From Rhodothermales bacterium (GTDB lineage Bacteria > Bacteroidota > Rhodothermia > Rhodothermales > Bin80): DNA of 64,000 bases. The DNA is taken from NCBI GenBank assembly GCA_958296045.1, contig CATQHT010000003.1, positions 445,246 to 509,245 of the forward strand, in the 5' to 3' direction. Shown one piece after another: positions 17,436 to 26,685 of the stretch; within the stretch, counting starts at the first letter, position 1; each line of letters opens with the position of its first letter. Below the pieces are notes generated by a model. That model was not told where the DNA came from. It saw nothing but the letters and a program-made list of their open reading frames with translations, and made no database searches. The position numbers and the translations under genes are program-made.

Positions 17436-18512
17436 CTATAGGGCCGCCAAGCGTTCCGCGTAATCCACCGTCCGCAACGCATCGAGCAGCGGAGCCAGAT
17501 GTCCATCGATCACCTTGTGGAGCGGGAAATTCTTGAACTGAGCACCCAGGCGGTGATCCGTCACCCGGTCCTGGGGAAAGTTGTACGTGCGAATCTTGGC
17601 TGACCGGTCACCGCTGCTTACGGCCGACCGCCGAACAGCGTCGCGCTCCTCGTTGGCCTCGCGCAGCTTGTGCTCATACAGCCGAGAACGAAGCACACGT
17701 AAAGCCTTTGCCTTGTTCTTGTGCTGGCTCTTTTCGTCCTGACAGGTCACCACCAGACCAGAAGGCAGATGCGTGATGCGCACCGCGGAATCCGTCGTGT
17801 TGACGCTTTGGCCACCCGGGCCGCTGGAACGGTACACATCCACCTTGATTTCGTGCGCCTCAATCTGCACCTCCACCTCGTCCACCTCGGGAAGGACCGC
17901 CACTGAGGCCGCAGACGTGTGCAGGCGACCGCTGGATTCCGTCTCTGGCACCCTCTGGACCCGGTGAACCCCATTCTCATACTTGAGGCTGCCGAAAACG
18001 CTCTCTCCTCGGATCCCGAATGCGATCTCCTTGTAGCCGCCAATGCCGCTGTGCGAGGTGTTTAGGATGCTGAGCTTCCAGCCCTGGCTTTCCGAATACC
18101 GGCTGTAAAGCCGAAACAGGTCGCGCGCAAACAACGCCGCCTCCTGCCCTCCCGTACCTGCGCGTATTTCCACAATGACATCCTTGCGGTCTTCTGGACT
18201 CTTGGGAATGAGCCGCAGACGCAGCGCCTGCTCACGCTCAGGCAGCGCTGCAGACAGCGCGTCAAGCTCTTCTCTTACGAATCGGACAAACTCTTCGTCC
18301 GTCTCCGTTCGCATCATTTCACGCAAACTTGCGTGCTCTTCGAGCATGGCCTCGTACGCTTCAATGTGCCCGACAAGCTCACTCAGCTCCCGGTACTGGG
18401 GACCTAAGACCGCCATTTGGCGCGGGTCGGAAGCAATTTCCGGCCTGGCAATCTGACCAGTGACCTCGTGCAGCCGTTCCTTGACCTCCTGCAGCTTGGA
18501 AAGATCTATCAT
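17436..18512 (-). CDS. prfA: Peptide chain release factor 1
   Basis: The product has 358 residues. The GGQ tripeptide that triggers peptidyl-tRNA hydrolysis is in RSSGPGGQSVNTTDSAVRI (about residue 233). The preceding GRLHTSAASVAVLPE block and the IRAGTGGQEAALFARDLFRLY segment are RF1-type, and the C-terminal TYNFPQDRVTDHRLG is conserved. RF1 reads UAA and UAG. The S6-S18 gene begins 119 bp downstream of its stop, so it may have its own leader. Confidence 0.95.
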   Translation of the reverse strand: MIDLSKLQEVKERLHEVTGQIARPEIASDPRQMAVLGPQYRELSELVGHIEAYEAMLEEHASLREMMRTETDEEFVRFVREELDALSAALPEREQALRLRLIPKSPEDRKDVIVEIRAGTGGQEAALFARDLFRLYSRYSESQGWKLSILNTSHSGIGGYKEIAFGIRGESVFGSLKYENGVHRVQRVPETESSGRLHTSAASVAVLPEVDEVEVQIEAHEIKVDVYRSSGPGGQSVNTTDSAVRITHLPSGLVVTCQDEKSQHKNKAKALRVLRSRLYEHKLREANEERDAVRRSAVSSGDRSAKIRTYNFPQDRVTDHRLGAQFKNFPLHKVIDGHLAPLLDALRTVDYAERLAAL

Positions 18513-18532
18513 CCTGCGGATCGGGGCTACGA

Positions 18533-18946
18533 CTATCTGGATCGGGTTCTCAGCTGAATCGCTCCGTGGATGTGGCTGCGCGATCCCAGGCTTTGGGCTC
18601 GCGCCGTGTCCAGAAACTGGATGTCCCGTATCAGCAACGGTGACACGTTCTGGAGCGCCTCTGGGCCTCCCATGAGCTGGCGATCCACATACACCGCTAC
18701 GAAGTCTAGGAGTGTGTCCGAGTTGCCCGTGGCCACAAAAGTGGATATCCCACGCTTTATCAGCCAGCGGGGCCGGAGCTGACGCACGACGTCGTGCGCA
18801 TTGGTAAAGGTGAGCCCTGATTCGGCTATCTCGGTCTGGGTGATTCTCCCGGACTTGTTAGGGGACTGGCTGCCGCTCGACGAAGCGCAACCGCCTAAGA
18901 AGAGAACGGGGGCGAGTAGCAGCGACAAGAGGCGGTACATACGCAT
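18533..18946 (-). CDS. Small lipoprotein with TonB-plug-like domain
   Basis: The protein has about 137 residues. A lipobox LFLGGCASS follows a hydrophobic signal, so it should be a periplasmic lipoprotein. The mature part (about 65-137) reads like a truncated TonB-receptor plug: VAVYVDRQLMGGPEALQNVSP, then IRDIQFLDTARAQSLGSR and a final GAIQLRTR. Such plug-only lipoproteins occur in Gemmatimonadota and relatives (from memory); their function is unknown. ATGs at 18958, 18946 and 18940 are all possible; 18946 is chosen to put the charged residues next to the signal. It lies between prfA (20 bp) and the DAHP synthase gene (20 bp), so it is probably co-transcribed. Confidence 0.6.
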   Translation of the reverse strand: MRMYRLLSLLLAPVLFLGGCASSSGSQSPNKSGRITQTEIAESGLTFTNAHDVVRQLRPRWLIKRGISTFVATGNSDTLLDFVAVYVDRQLMGGPEALQNVSPLLIRDIQFLDTARAQSLGSRSHIHGAIQLRTRSR

Positions 18947-18966
18947 GGGACCAAGCAAAGCAGAGG

Positions 18967-19998
18967 TCAGGAATGTGCCACGGTAGCTATCGAGCGCCCG
19001 ATAGCTCGCGCGATGTCACGGATCTGCGCCACCAGTGACACATACTGGTCAAAATACAGAGACTGCGGTCCATCACTAAGCGCTTTTGCGGGCTCTGGGT
19101 GAACCTCCACGATGATGCCGTCCGCCCCAGCCGCCACCGCAGCCCGAGCCATCGGAATCACCCTGTCGCGAATCCCTGTCGCATGACTCGGATCTGCGAA
19201 GATCGGCAGGTGACTCTTGTTCTTGACCACTGGCACCGCGGAAAGATCAAACGTGTTGCGCGTGGCCGTCTCAAAGGTACGTATGCCACGCTCACACAAT
19301 ATCACTTGCTGATTCCCCTCACTCATGACATACTCCGCGGCCATAAGCCACTCCTCTATACTAGCCGCCAGCCCTCGCTTCAGAAATACCGGCTTGTCCG
19401 TACGCCCTAGCTCCCTTAGCAGATCAAAGCTCTGCATGTTGCGCGCCCCCACCTGAAAGACATCCGCGAAACGATATACCAGCTCCACTTTGCTCACATC
19501 GGTCACTTCTGTGATGACGTTTAGCCCGTAACGATCACCAGCCGCGCGCATCAATGCCAACCCCTCCACGCCCAATCCCTGAAACGAATAGGGCGACGTG
19601 CGGGGCTTGAAAGCCCCGCCGCGCAGAAAAGTAGCACCATGCGCGGCCACATGGGCCGCCGTGGCATTGATCTGATCTTCGGATTCCACTGAGCACGGTC
19701 CTGCTACCAAAATCACTTCCTTACCGCCTACGGTCACACCGTTGATGTCAAAGATGCTGGGCTCACCCTTCCATGAGCGGCTCGCAAACTTGTATGGCTC
19801 GGTCACCCGTTGTACGTCCGACACGCCATCAAGGACGCGGATGATGCGCTCATCAAACCCGGGCTGGACTCCGATAGCCCCCAGAACGGTCTGTTGCACG
19901 CCGCTGGAGCGATGCACATCGAACCCGCGCTGATTCAGGTTCTCAATGACCTGCTCTATCTGAGACTCGTCAGCCCCGGGCTCCATAATGACAACCAT
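18967..19998 (-). CDS. aroF: 3-deoxy-7-phosphoheptulonate (DAHP) synthase, type I-beta
   Basis: The 343-residue enzyme condenses phosphoenolpyruvate and erythrose-4-phosphate, the first step of aromatic amino acid synthesis. An N-terminal ferredoxin-like regulatory domain (about 1-75) precedes the barrel. Conserved blocks are [63 protein letters not shown] and [11 protein letters not shown]. The ferredoxin-like extension is typical of the Thermotoga-type enzyme, in which it mediates inhibition by Tyr or Phe. The gene is 51 bp after lptB. Confidence 0.95.
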   Translation of the reverse strand: MVVIMEPGADESQIEQVIENLNQRGFDVHRSSGVQQTVLGAIGVQPGFDERIIRVLDGVSDVQRVTEPYKFASRSWKGEPSIFDINGVTVGGKEVILVAGPCSVESEDQINATAAHVAAHGATFLRGGAFKPRTSPYSFQGLGVEGLALMRAAGDRYGLNVITEVTDVSKVELVYRFADVFQVGARNMQSFDLLRELGRTDKPVFLKRGLAASIEEWLMAAEYVMSEGNQQVILCERGIRTFETATRNTFDLSAVPVVKNKSHLPIFADPSHATGIRDRVIPMARAAVAAGADGIIVEVHPEPAKALSDGPQSLYFDQYVSLVAQIRDIARAIGRSIATVAHS

Positions 19999-20049
19999 CT
20001 CCGCAGTAGCAGTATGTGCTGCGCACCTTCCGCGCCGGGTGTCAAACGC

Positions 20050-20805
20050 TTAAGTGTCCCTTTTGTCGTAACGCTCTAACGTGAACTTTTCCCCGAGGTA
20101 ACGGGCACGCACCTCTGGGTCTTCGGACAACGCCTGCGCGGAACCCTGCCGATGGATGGAACCGTCAAACAAGAGATACGCCCGATCGGTGATCGCCAGT
20201 GTCTCGTGGACGTTGTGATCGGTGATCAACACACCAATGTCACGCCGACGCAGGTCCGACACAATCTCCTGAATGTACTCCACCGTAATCGGATCCACAC
20301 CGGCAAACGGCTCGTCAAGCAGAAAAAAGCGCGGCCTCAGGGCCAGCGCACGAGCGATTTCTGTGCGGCGCCGTTCGCCGCCCGACAGCATGTAGCCTTT
20401 GGAATGTCGGACCGCTCCTAGGCCAAACTGCTCAATTAGGTCATGCACTCGCGCCTGGCGATCGGCAGGACTGACCTTCTGGAATTCCAATACGGCATGC
20501 AGATTCTGGGCCACCGTCAGATGACGAAACACCGACGCTTCCTGCGGCAAGTAGCCGATGCCTCGCCGCGCCCGCTGGTACATGGGTAGCACCGTCACAT
20601 CCTCATCACCCAGATAGATGCGCCCCTTTTCAGGGCGCACCAGCCCTACGATCATGTGAAATGAGGTGGACTTCCCAGCCCCGTTGGGACCCAGCAGTCC
20701 AACAATTTCGCCGCGCTGGACGCTGATGGTCACATCATTGACCACCACACGACGCTTGTACCGCTTGGTTAACCCTTCAGCCCGCAGCGTGCGTGTCTGT
20801 GTCAC
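20050..20805 (-). CDS. lptB: Lipopolysaccharide export ATPase LptB
   Basis: The ATPase has Walker [12 protein letters not shown], signature [17 protein letters not shown], Walker [21 protein letters not shown] and switch His in [21 protein letters not shown]. The FAGVDP and NVHETL wording is diagnostic for LptB, which powers LPS extraction from the inner membrane with LptFG and LptC. A GTG at 20805 overlaps the ostA stop codon as GTGA and has an AGAGAGGTGG RBS, so it is chosen over the frame's upstream ATG at 20829. It gives 251 residues. lptF and lptG are not in the window. Confidence 0.95.
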   Translation of the reverse strand: MTQTRTLRAEGLTKRYKRRVVVNDVTISVQRGEIVGLLGPNGAGKSTSFHMIVGLVRPEKGRIYLGDEDVTVLPMYQRARRGIGYLPQEASVFRHLTVAQNLHAVLEFQKVSPADRQARVHDLIEQFGLGAVRHSKGYMLSGGERRRTEIARALALRPRFFLLDEPFAGVDPITVEYIQEIVSDLRRRDIGVLITDHNVHETLAITDRAYLLFDGSIHRQGSAQALSEDPEVRARYLGEKFTLERYDKRDT

Positions 20806-22289
20806 AGCCCACCTCTCTGACGCATCCACGCCTCCACGCGCGGGTCACCAAGCAACATCCCCATGGCAGGTCGCCTCTCGGGCATCCACTGAAAACCCTG
20901 CAGCTGCAGCGGCATCTCAAGCACATCCTCTGGAAAATAAGTGCCCTGGTGTTCCCCGAAGCTGAACTCTTGCGGCTCGTCACCTACCAGCACAAGGATC
21001 GCTTCGTCGCCAGAAATCTGCAATGCACCGTCGGGTCCGTCCTCCTCCGACCGCCGAAAGACGATCACCTCCGCATTGGGTCTGAGCACAAAGGTGCGCT
21101 CTTCGGACTCCCCAAACCACGCGACAAGCATTCGCCCCTTCGCTTGGTTGATTCTGTGCAGTACCGTGTCCTCCCGTGCCACGAACGCTTCTCCAGTAAC
21201 GAACATGGAATCTACCTCCTGACTTTTAAGCACTATGCGCATAGAATCCCCAGTGATCTGCGCACCTTCAGTCCAAACCACGGGGCCCCCATGGAGCACT
21301 ACCTCGCTCACGTCGCTACTCGCCGAATCTGCCGCAGCGCCGTCAGACGCGCTGGATTCGTATTCAGTCCAGCGCACCGAGTCCGCCACCGCGGCCAGCT
21401 CACGCGCCCGGTAACGCACATCACCGTTAGCCGTCAGCCACTGGAGTGTGTCCGCTTCTTGGGTTTCGACCTGGTCTGCCTCAACCACCAGCGTATCGAT
21501 GCCTGTAGAATCCTGCCGTAGCCGGATCATGAGCGGCCGCCCGCGCGCCTTGATACCTCCAGACTCCTCGTCCATCCGTACCCAGTGGCAGAACAGCAAC
21601 GACCGCTCCGTCGCATCCTCATCACCGCCGATACGCTCCAGTACCACGCTGCCCGTAGCTGTAGCTACGCGTATGGCGCGCAGGTAGGTCAATGAGTCGG
21701 ATTCCAATTGGGTGTTCTTAGCTTCATAGGTCACATCACCGGCGACCTCGGCGCGGTCTTCATTGGTCCAAAAGGTCCCCACAGCTCCAGTCACGGTAGC
21801 CACACTGTCTGCAAGCGTCAATCCGTGGTGAAACTCGGCACGCTTGGCGTCGACAAAGTACTTGCCTTGCGGCGCATGAATCGTTACTTCGCCATCAGTG
21901 AACCACACGTTGCCTGCAGCGCGGCCATGCTTTTTTGAGCCGTCGTAGTAGGTGCTGTCGGCCTTAAGGGTGTCTTGCCCGTCGATCACCACGACATCGT
22001 GGACAAACAATAACTGATCGGTATCGACATAGCGTCTTGCCCAGCCAGCAAAAAGCTGCGTGCTGTCGTGAAGGCCCCTGACGTTGCCAACGATCACCTG
22101 CACGGACCGGGAGCCTTCGAGGAATCCGTACGAGGAATCCCCGCTGACCACCACGGTGCTCACTTGCACCGTATCAGTGTCTGCGCGTGCCCAGGATGAG
22201 CGAGCTCTGGGCCTTTCTTGCGGCGCGAAGCCTTGGTCAATCAGCAGCGCAGCGGCCAAAAGCCCCAATGACAACGGCAGCCCTTTCAC
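20802..22289 (-). CDS. OstA/LptA-like periplasmic LPS transport protein
   Basis: The 495-residue exported protein (signal about 1-22) consists of repeated short beta-strands with the pattern [60 protein letters not shown] and similar. This is the OstA/LptA jellyroll repeat that carries LPS across the periplasm. It is much longer than E. coli LptA, which is usual for Bacteroidota and relatives. Its ATG overlaps lptC by 4 bp and its stop overlaps the lptB start, so all three are translationally coupled. Confidence 0.88.
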   Translation of the reverse strand: MKGLPLSLGLLAAALLIDQGFAPQERPRARSSWARADTDTVQVSTVVVSGDSSYGFLEGSRSVQVIVGNVRGLHDSTQLFAGWARRYVDTDQLLFVHDVVVIDGQDTLKADSTYYDGSKKHGRAAGNVWFTDGEVTIHAPQGKYFVDAKRAEFHHGLTLADSVATVTGAVGTFWTNEDRAEVAGDVTYEAKNTQLESDSLTYLRAIRVATATGSVVLERIGGDEDATERSLLFCHWVRMDEESGGIKARGRPLMIRLRQDSTGIDTLVVEADQVETQEADTLQWLTANGDVRYRARELAAVADSVRWTEYESSASDGAAADSASSDVSEVVLHGGPVVWTEGAQITGDSMRIVLKSQEVDSMFVTGEAFVAREDTVLHRINQAKGRMLVAWFGESEERTFVLRPNAEVIVFRRSEEDGPDGALQISGDEAILVLVGDEPQEFSFGEHQGTYFPEDVLEMPLQLQGFQWMPERRPAMGMLLGDPRVEAWMRQRGGL

Positions 22290-22864
22290 TCCTCGATGAC
22301 CACGCGCGCGGTGAATCGGCCAAGCTGATAAGTTTCCAGGCGCTCGTCGGCTACTAGCCCGTAGCCTTCTACGTCTTCTGTAGGCGACGTGATATGTACA
22401 TGCAGGTCCGTACGAATGGTCCGATCGGATTCGCGCCAGATCAGTGCTTGGGTAACAATCTGCCGGCCATCCGCAGACTTTACGACGACGTCGCCATACG
22501 CTTCGAGGCGGTTTTCTGCGTCATAGTAACGAACCTCGCGCGCAGCTAGTGTAGCGGAAGTGTCTCCTATAGCGTCGTACAAGAAGACCATCACAGGGCG
22601 GTCGATGCTCTGAAGCCGCTGGTATTCCTTGCCCTCAGACTCGAGTGTAGCCGCATAGTCCGCTTCAAACGCCATACGAAGTCGGCTGTCCATCCTGCCT
22701 GCCTGCGTCTGCGTCACGCGCGTACGCACGTCCCATCCTTCGCGGGTAGGAACATCCTCCGCCACATGCTGCACGTCTGCGGGCGTCATTGGCACATCAG
22801 CGCAGGCGGTCAGAAGCACAAATAGCGCCAACAGGCACCAGACTTGCGCACCAACAGCCAGCAC
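22286..22864 (-). CDS. lptC: LptC-like LPS export lipoprotein
   Basis: The GTG at 22864 follows a strong AAGGAGGA RBS and starts a signal with lipobox VLLTACADV. The frame is open further upstream, but without a signal or RBS. The mature part has the LptC pattern: a stretch with RLRMAFEADYAATLES, then LAAREVRYYDAENRLEAYGDVVVKSADGRQIVTQALIWRESDR cut across two strands, and a final VEGYGLVADERL. LptC passes LPS from LptBFG to LptA. It overlaps ostA by 4 bp. E. coli LptC is a single-span protein; the lipoprotein form is common in Bacteroidota. Confidence 0.85.
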   Translation of the reverse strand: MLAVGAQVWCLLALFVLLTACADVPMTPADVQHVAEDVPTREGWDVRTRVTQTQAGRMDSRLRMAFEADYAATLESEGKEYQRLQSIDRPVMVFLYDAIGDTSATLAAREVRYYDAENRLEAYGDVVVKSADGRQIVTQALIWRESDRTIRTDLHVHITSPTEDVEGYGLVADERLETYQLGRFTARVVIEE

Positions 22865-23059
22865 CCTTGGTCCTCCTTCGGCAACCTGTGCAGCACTACA
22901 TTGGCCAAATTCGCCATGGCTGGGCCTGTTACGATACAGGGCCGGTATTCGTGCAGCATGGGCACTCATACCCAGGAACCATAATGCCAGCGCATTGTGT
23001 AGCGGCATGCGTGCCACGCTGTCTTCAGACCTTGCCTTGAGCGAACCAAAAAGGCGCAT

Positions 23060-23376
23060 TAAGACATCATACCTCTTTCCCCGAGGTCTCCCGGCTTCTT
23101 GAATGTGCTGTTGCAGCCACGGATCCTGCGATAGCCGACATCAGGCTACTGCTGAGCTTGATGCCAGAATGAACCTTGAGTTCTCTCATGCAGCATCGCG
23201 AAAGGTAACCGTCCCTTAGACTGCATTTAATGCGGACGATGTGCATGGCCTACGTTTAGCGCACTCTACGGGACGGTTACCCTTCAAGAAGCCAACTACT
23301 ATGAAGTTCAGATAGATGTCCGCCTTGGTGACACGATCACGCTATTCACACAGATCGAGCAAAAGTCGCGTGAAAA
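23060..23376. other. Intergenic between lptC and the accessory island
   Basis: No gene is seen. It contains the miniature IS66-ended element described separately at 23205-23280, and marks the junction of the housekeeping block with the accessory island. Confidence 0.5.
23205..23280. repeat. Miniature element with IS66-type terminal inverted repeats
   Basis: The 76-bp segment begins GTAACCGTCCCTTAGACTGC and ends CTACGGGACGGTTAC, the same termini as the IS66 element at 37690-43163 (ends GTAAGCGTCCCGTAGACAGC and its inverse). The flanking 8 bp do not match (CGCGAAAG left, CCTTCAAG right), so no target duplication remains. It is a MITE-like or deletion derivative. Confidence 0.75.
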
Positions 23377-26300
23377 TCAGGATTCCGTGGCCAGGATGCC
23401 CATCCAGACGACGAGATTCACTTCGTCCTCCTCGATGGGATCGAGCGGCTCGGGCGCCTGCCAAGGTTGTAGTCCGAGTTCATTCACGACGTCGGCGACT
23501 ATGCGTGTCTGTTCTCCAGGGGCGATGCGGTCGGGAGTGAACACCTCTCTGAGCCGCCGCTCTTGCCGGATGCCCCACGGTGCTTCGAGAGCGTCTGCCA
23601 CCCGATCCCTTTCTTCGATCGACAGCCCGTCTGCGGGGTGCATGCGGACATGGTCAGCGGCGGCCCGAAAGAGCGGACGGACACTGGGCTGGACTGTGGC
23701 CGGATCCGTAGCGCGCATCCATTCCTCGTAGATGTCGCGGCGGGCGCGCTCCCAGGCCCCGAAGGCTCTATCCACATACACCTCTGGCAAGGCACGCTCG
23801 GTGTGCTCGGTGCATGACAGGATCCCGAGGCATGTAAGGCTATCGCGCACAATCTCCGCGCCACGATCTAATGGCACAAACCGCATGAATACACGGTCGA
23901 ATACGCGGGCACAGAAGACATGACCGGTTCGGGTTGCTCCGACGAACCCAGATCCGACACCCCACGCGAGGGTTTGGATCCGGTCTCCCCAGCGTTCGAT
24001 CCCCTTCCGTAGCTCTTGCCGGTACTCCTCGCCGCTGTGCGCGTGCACACCTTCGCCTCCCCGCTCGAAAAGGGATGGATCACCCTTTCGGAGCGCCTCG
24101 ATTTGCTTCCGGTCGTCCGCGAATACGTGTTCCGTCTGGGCCGTGCCCGGAATGACGGTCTGATCGAGCCCAATGGAAGCCGCCGCTTGGGCCAGCTTCC
24201 GGCGGATCCGCTCTTCGAGGGCGAGAAGGGCCTCGAGTTGGCGATCGGGAAACACGCACACGAGAAACACTTTCTCGTGGGGACTCCCGATGCGGTCGAT
24301 GCGCCCATGGCGCTGCACGAGCCGCATCGGGTTCCAGGGCAGATCGTAGTTGATGATCCGTCCGCACTGTTGAAGGTTCATACCCTCGGCCAGAACATCG
24401 GTTGTTACTAGGATGTCAAATTTATCATCGCTAAGTGCTGGCGGGGCCTCCGTAGATTTGGGCGCGAAGCCGAATACAGCGTTCCTTCGGGTGATTCCCT
24501 CGAACGATTCGGTCCCCTTTACGACGGCGATGCGGTCCCGGTAGCAGGCGAGCCGCCGATCCACATTCACTACATTCAGCAATCTCTCGGCGATCCACTT
24601 AACAGTATCGCCGAAGTAGGAGAACACAAGCACTTTGCGCCGATTGCGGATGTCGCGATCCGAGATGCCCTCCCGCTCGGCTTCTGCCGCGATGCGGGCG
24701 AGTTCCTCGACGAGAAGCTTGAGCTTGGGGTCGTTCTCCGCCCTTATCTCGGACGCGCGGACATGGAGCCGTTCAAGGAGCACCCTGTCCGAATTCACGT
24801 CCTCAATGAGCTTACCGGTGTCAAGGTCGTCCATTACCGGCTCGCCTTCGCGGAGAAGCTCCTTCCACGCCTCATCGGAATCGGTGTCGCGGAGCGCGGA
24901 CAGCGAATCGGAGGACTGAATCTTACCCTCAGCGACTGCGCCTACGAATTGGTCGTGGGCGGTGATCATTCTGCGCACGGTCTGCGCGAACGCATGTGCC
25001 GACGACTCGAAGCGCTTAAGCAACCCCGAGCGAATGAGACCTACCAGCGCGGATTCGCGAGCGTCAGGGGTGCCCCCTAGGCGATACCGGGTCGGCCAAT
25101 ACCGGGCCATCGTGAGTCTGGATGTGCCTTTCCCGGAGGTCAAGACCTTCGCGAACTCGTCAAAGAACCCGGGAAGCACTTCGTCCATATCATAGCTTAT
25201 GGAGCGGACCACCGGGTCTGGAAACCGGATCAACACTTCGGTTCCGTCCTTGAGGTGGAAGTTGTCGTTCGGGTAGAAGCGCTGAACGAAGTGCCGCGTC
25301 CTTCGCACCGTAGTCGCGTCGAGAATATCGAACAGCGCATCTGGGCTCAGCGAGAAGGGATCTTCCTTGTCGGTCTGCCGGAACCGTTCCCTGAGCGAGG
25401 GGATGCCGCGATCCGCGAATACCGCGTCGTGCCCGACGAAATAGGTGAGGAGGTCGTACAGGTCCCACAGCGAGTTGTTAACCGGTGTCGCGGTGAGAAA
25501 GACGACCTTCCGGGGCGGGTCGCCGCGCAGTAGTTGTCGGAGTGCGCGCGCTCGTTTCGTGTTCGCGTTGCGAAAGGCGTGTGCCTCGTCGACCACCACA
25601 AGCGAGTAGGCGTCAATACAGGAGCCTAGGGCGCTCCCGTCACCTTGACCCAGCTGCCGGTCGCCCGCCAGCTGCTCAAACGATAACACCTCGATGCCGA
25701 CCTGGTAGCGCTTTCTGAATTGCTCCCACATGCCGTCCCTAAGTTGGGCGGGGGCAATGAGGAGCGCCCGCTGGCGGTTTCGCTCGATGACCTCTGTAAA
25801 GATCTCGGCCGCGATGAAGCTCTTACCGAGACCCACGCTGTCGGCAACCAAAACGCCGTTGTACTGGTCGAGGATACGTTTCGCCCGGAACACGCCGTCG
25901 GTCTGAAACCGCGTGAGCCCGATTCTGTCCGATTCCCCAGCCTCCTCCTCAAGTTCGTCGCCGTATCGCTCCCACAGGGCGCGCAGGTAGACCAGGTAGG
26001 GAGGGTGCTCGGCGAACTGTTCCCTATAGATCGTGGCGAGATCGTAGGGACGGGCGTTCGCCCAAAGCCGGTCGAACCACTCCTCAACCCGTTCGACGAC
26101 ACCAGGCTGGTACTGGCCGAGATTGAGTTCGAGGTTTGACGTCAGTCCAGCGAGTGTGAAGTTCGACGACCCGGCCAGAACCCCATGCTCGCGAGAGAAC
26201 AGGAAGGCTTTGCCGTGGAGGAAGCGGCGCTCGTAGCGGCGGACTTCGATCTTACCGGAGTCTAGAAAGTCCAAGAATTCGCGCACCGAGGTACGATTCT

Positions 26301-26685
26301 GCTCGGAGAACGGGAGGCGGTTGCGGTCCCGGCTGAGCTTGTGCTCCGCGCGGTCGAGTTCCTCCTTCGCGAGGCTCTTCTCGTAGCGCTCGCCGCGGGG
26401 TTCACCGAGGCGGCGTTCCGGCAGCCGGGCGGCGGGAAGCGGCTCGGCACCCAGCAGGAGGCGGACGCCCGAGGTGCGGCGCAGCACATCAGCCAGCCGA
26501 CCGAAACCCCCAAGGTTGAAGTAGCCCGTGGCGATGGACACCGAGGGCGGTTCGATGAGCGTCTTGAGCAGGTATTCGAGGCGTGCCCGCAGCGCCCGAT
26601 CCAGCGTATTGCCGTCGAAATTGTCTACGAACTCCGGGGCACGATACGATCCGCTCTCTAGTTTACTCACAGCGAACCCTGCCAA
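23377..26685 (-). CDS. PLD-domain SNF2-type helicase, putative defence/restriction translocase
   Basis: The 1102-residue protein has an N-terminal phospholipase-D-like domain (about 20-215) with HGKAFLF at 157-163 and AGSSNFT at 171-177, the two halves of an HKD-like site lacking the aspartate. The helicase core follows: ADSVGLGKSF (Walker A, about 281-290), VVVDEAHAF (366-369 DEAH), FLTATPVNN (motif III), and in the second lobe KVLVFSYFGDTV, LVTTDVLAEGMNLQ and QRHGRIDRIGSP (motif VI). Such proteins translocate on DNA. It overlaps the methylase gene by 19 bp, so the two form one functional unit. It resembles DrmD-like helicases of DISARM and stand-alone PLD helicases of restriction systems (family knowledge); exact assignment is open. 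Confidence 0.85.
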   Translation of the reverse strand: MAGFAVSKLESGSYRAPEFVDNFDGNTLDRALRARLEYLLKTLIEPPSVSIATGYFNLGGFGRLADVLRRTSGVRLLLGAEPLPAARLPERRLGEPRGERYEKSLAKEELDRAEHKLSRDRNRLPFSEQNRTSVREFLDFLDSGKIEVRRYERRFLHGKAFLFSREHGVLAGSSNFTLAGLTSNLELNLGQYQPGVVERVEEWFDRLWANARPYDLATIYREQFAEHPPYLVYLRALWERYGDELEEEAGESDRIGLTRFQTDGVFRAKRILDQYNGVLVADSVGLGKSFIAAEIFTEVIERNRQRALLIAPAQLRDGMWEQFRKRYQVGIEVLSFEQLAGDRQLGQGDGSALGSCIDAYSLVVVDEAHAFRNANTKRARALRQLLRGDPPRKVVFLTATPVNNSLWDLYDLLTYFVGHDAVFADRGIPSLRERFRQTDKEDPFSLSPDALFDILDATTVRRTRHFVQRFYPNDNFHLKDGTEVLIRFPDPVVRSISYDMDEVLPGFFDEFAKVLTSGKGTSRLTMARYWPTRYRLGGTPDARESALVGLIRSGLLKRFESSAHAFAQTVRRMITAHDQFVGAVAEGKIQSSDSLSALRDTDSDEAWKELLREGEPVMDDLDTGKLIEDVNSDRVLLERLHVRASEIRAENDPKLKLLVEELARIAAEAEREGISDRDIRNRRKVLVFSYFGDTVKWIAERLLNVVNVDRRLACYRDRIAVVKGTESFEGITRRNAVFGFAPKSTEAPPALSDDKFDILVTTDVLAEGMNLQQCGRIINYDLPWNPMRLVQRHGRIDRIGSPHEKVFLVCVFPDRQLEALLALEERIRRKLAQAAASIGLDQTVIPGTAQTEHVFADDRKQIEALRKGDPSLFERGGEGVHAHSGEEYRQELRKGIERWGDRIQTLAWGVGSGFVGATRTGHVFCARVFDRVFMRFVPLDRGAEIVRDSLTCLGILSCTEHTERALPEVYVDRAFGAWERARRDIYEEWMRATDPATVQPSVRPLFRAAADHVRMHPADGLSIEERDRVADALEAPWGIRQERRLREVFTPDRIAPGEQTRIVADVVNELGLQPWQAPEPLDPIEEDEVNLVVWMGILATES

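Noticed and set aside
20793-21521. 242-codon plus-strand ORF opposite ostA
   Set aside because: It is antisense to a coupled lpt operon and lacks protein-like composition.
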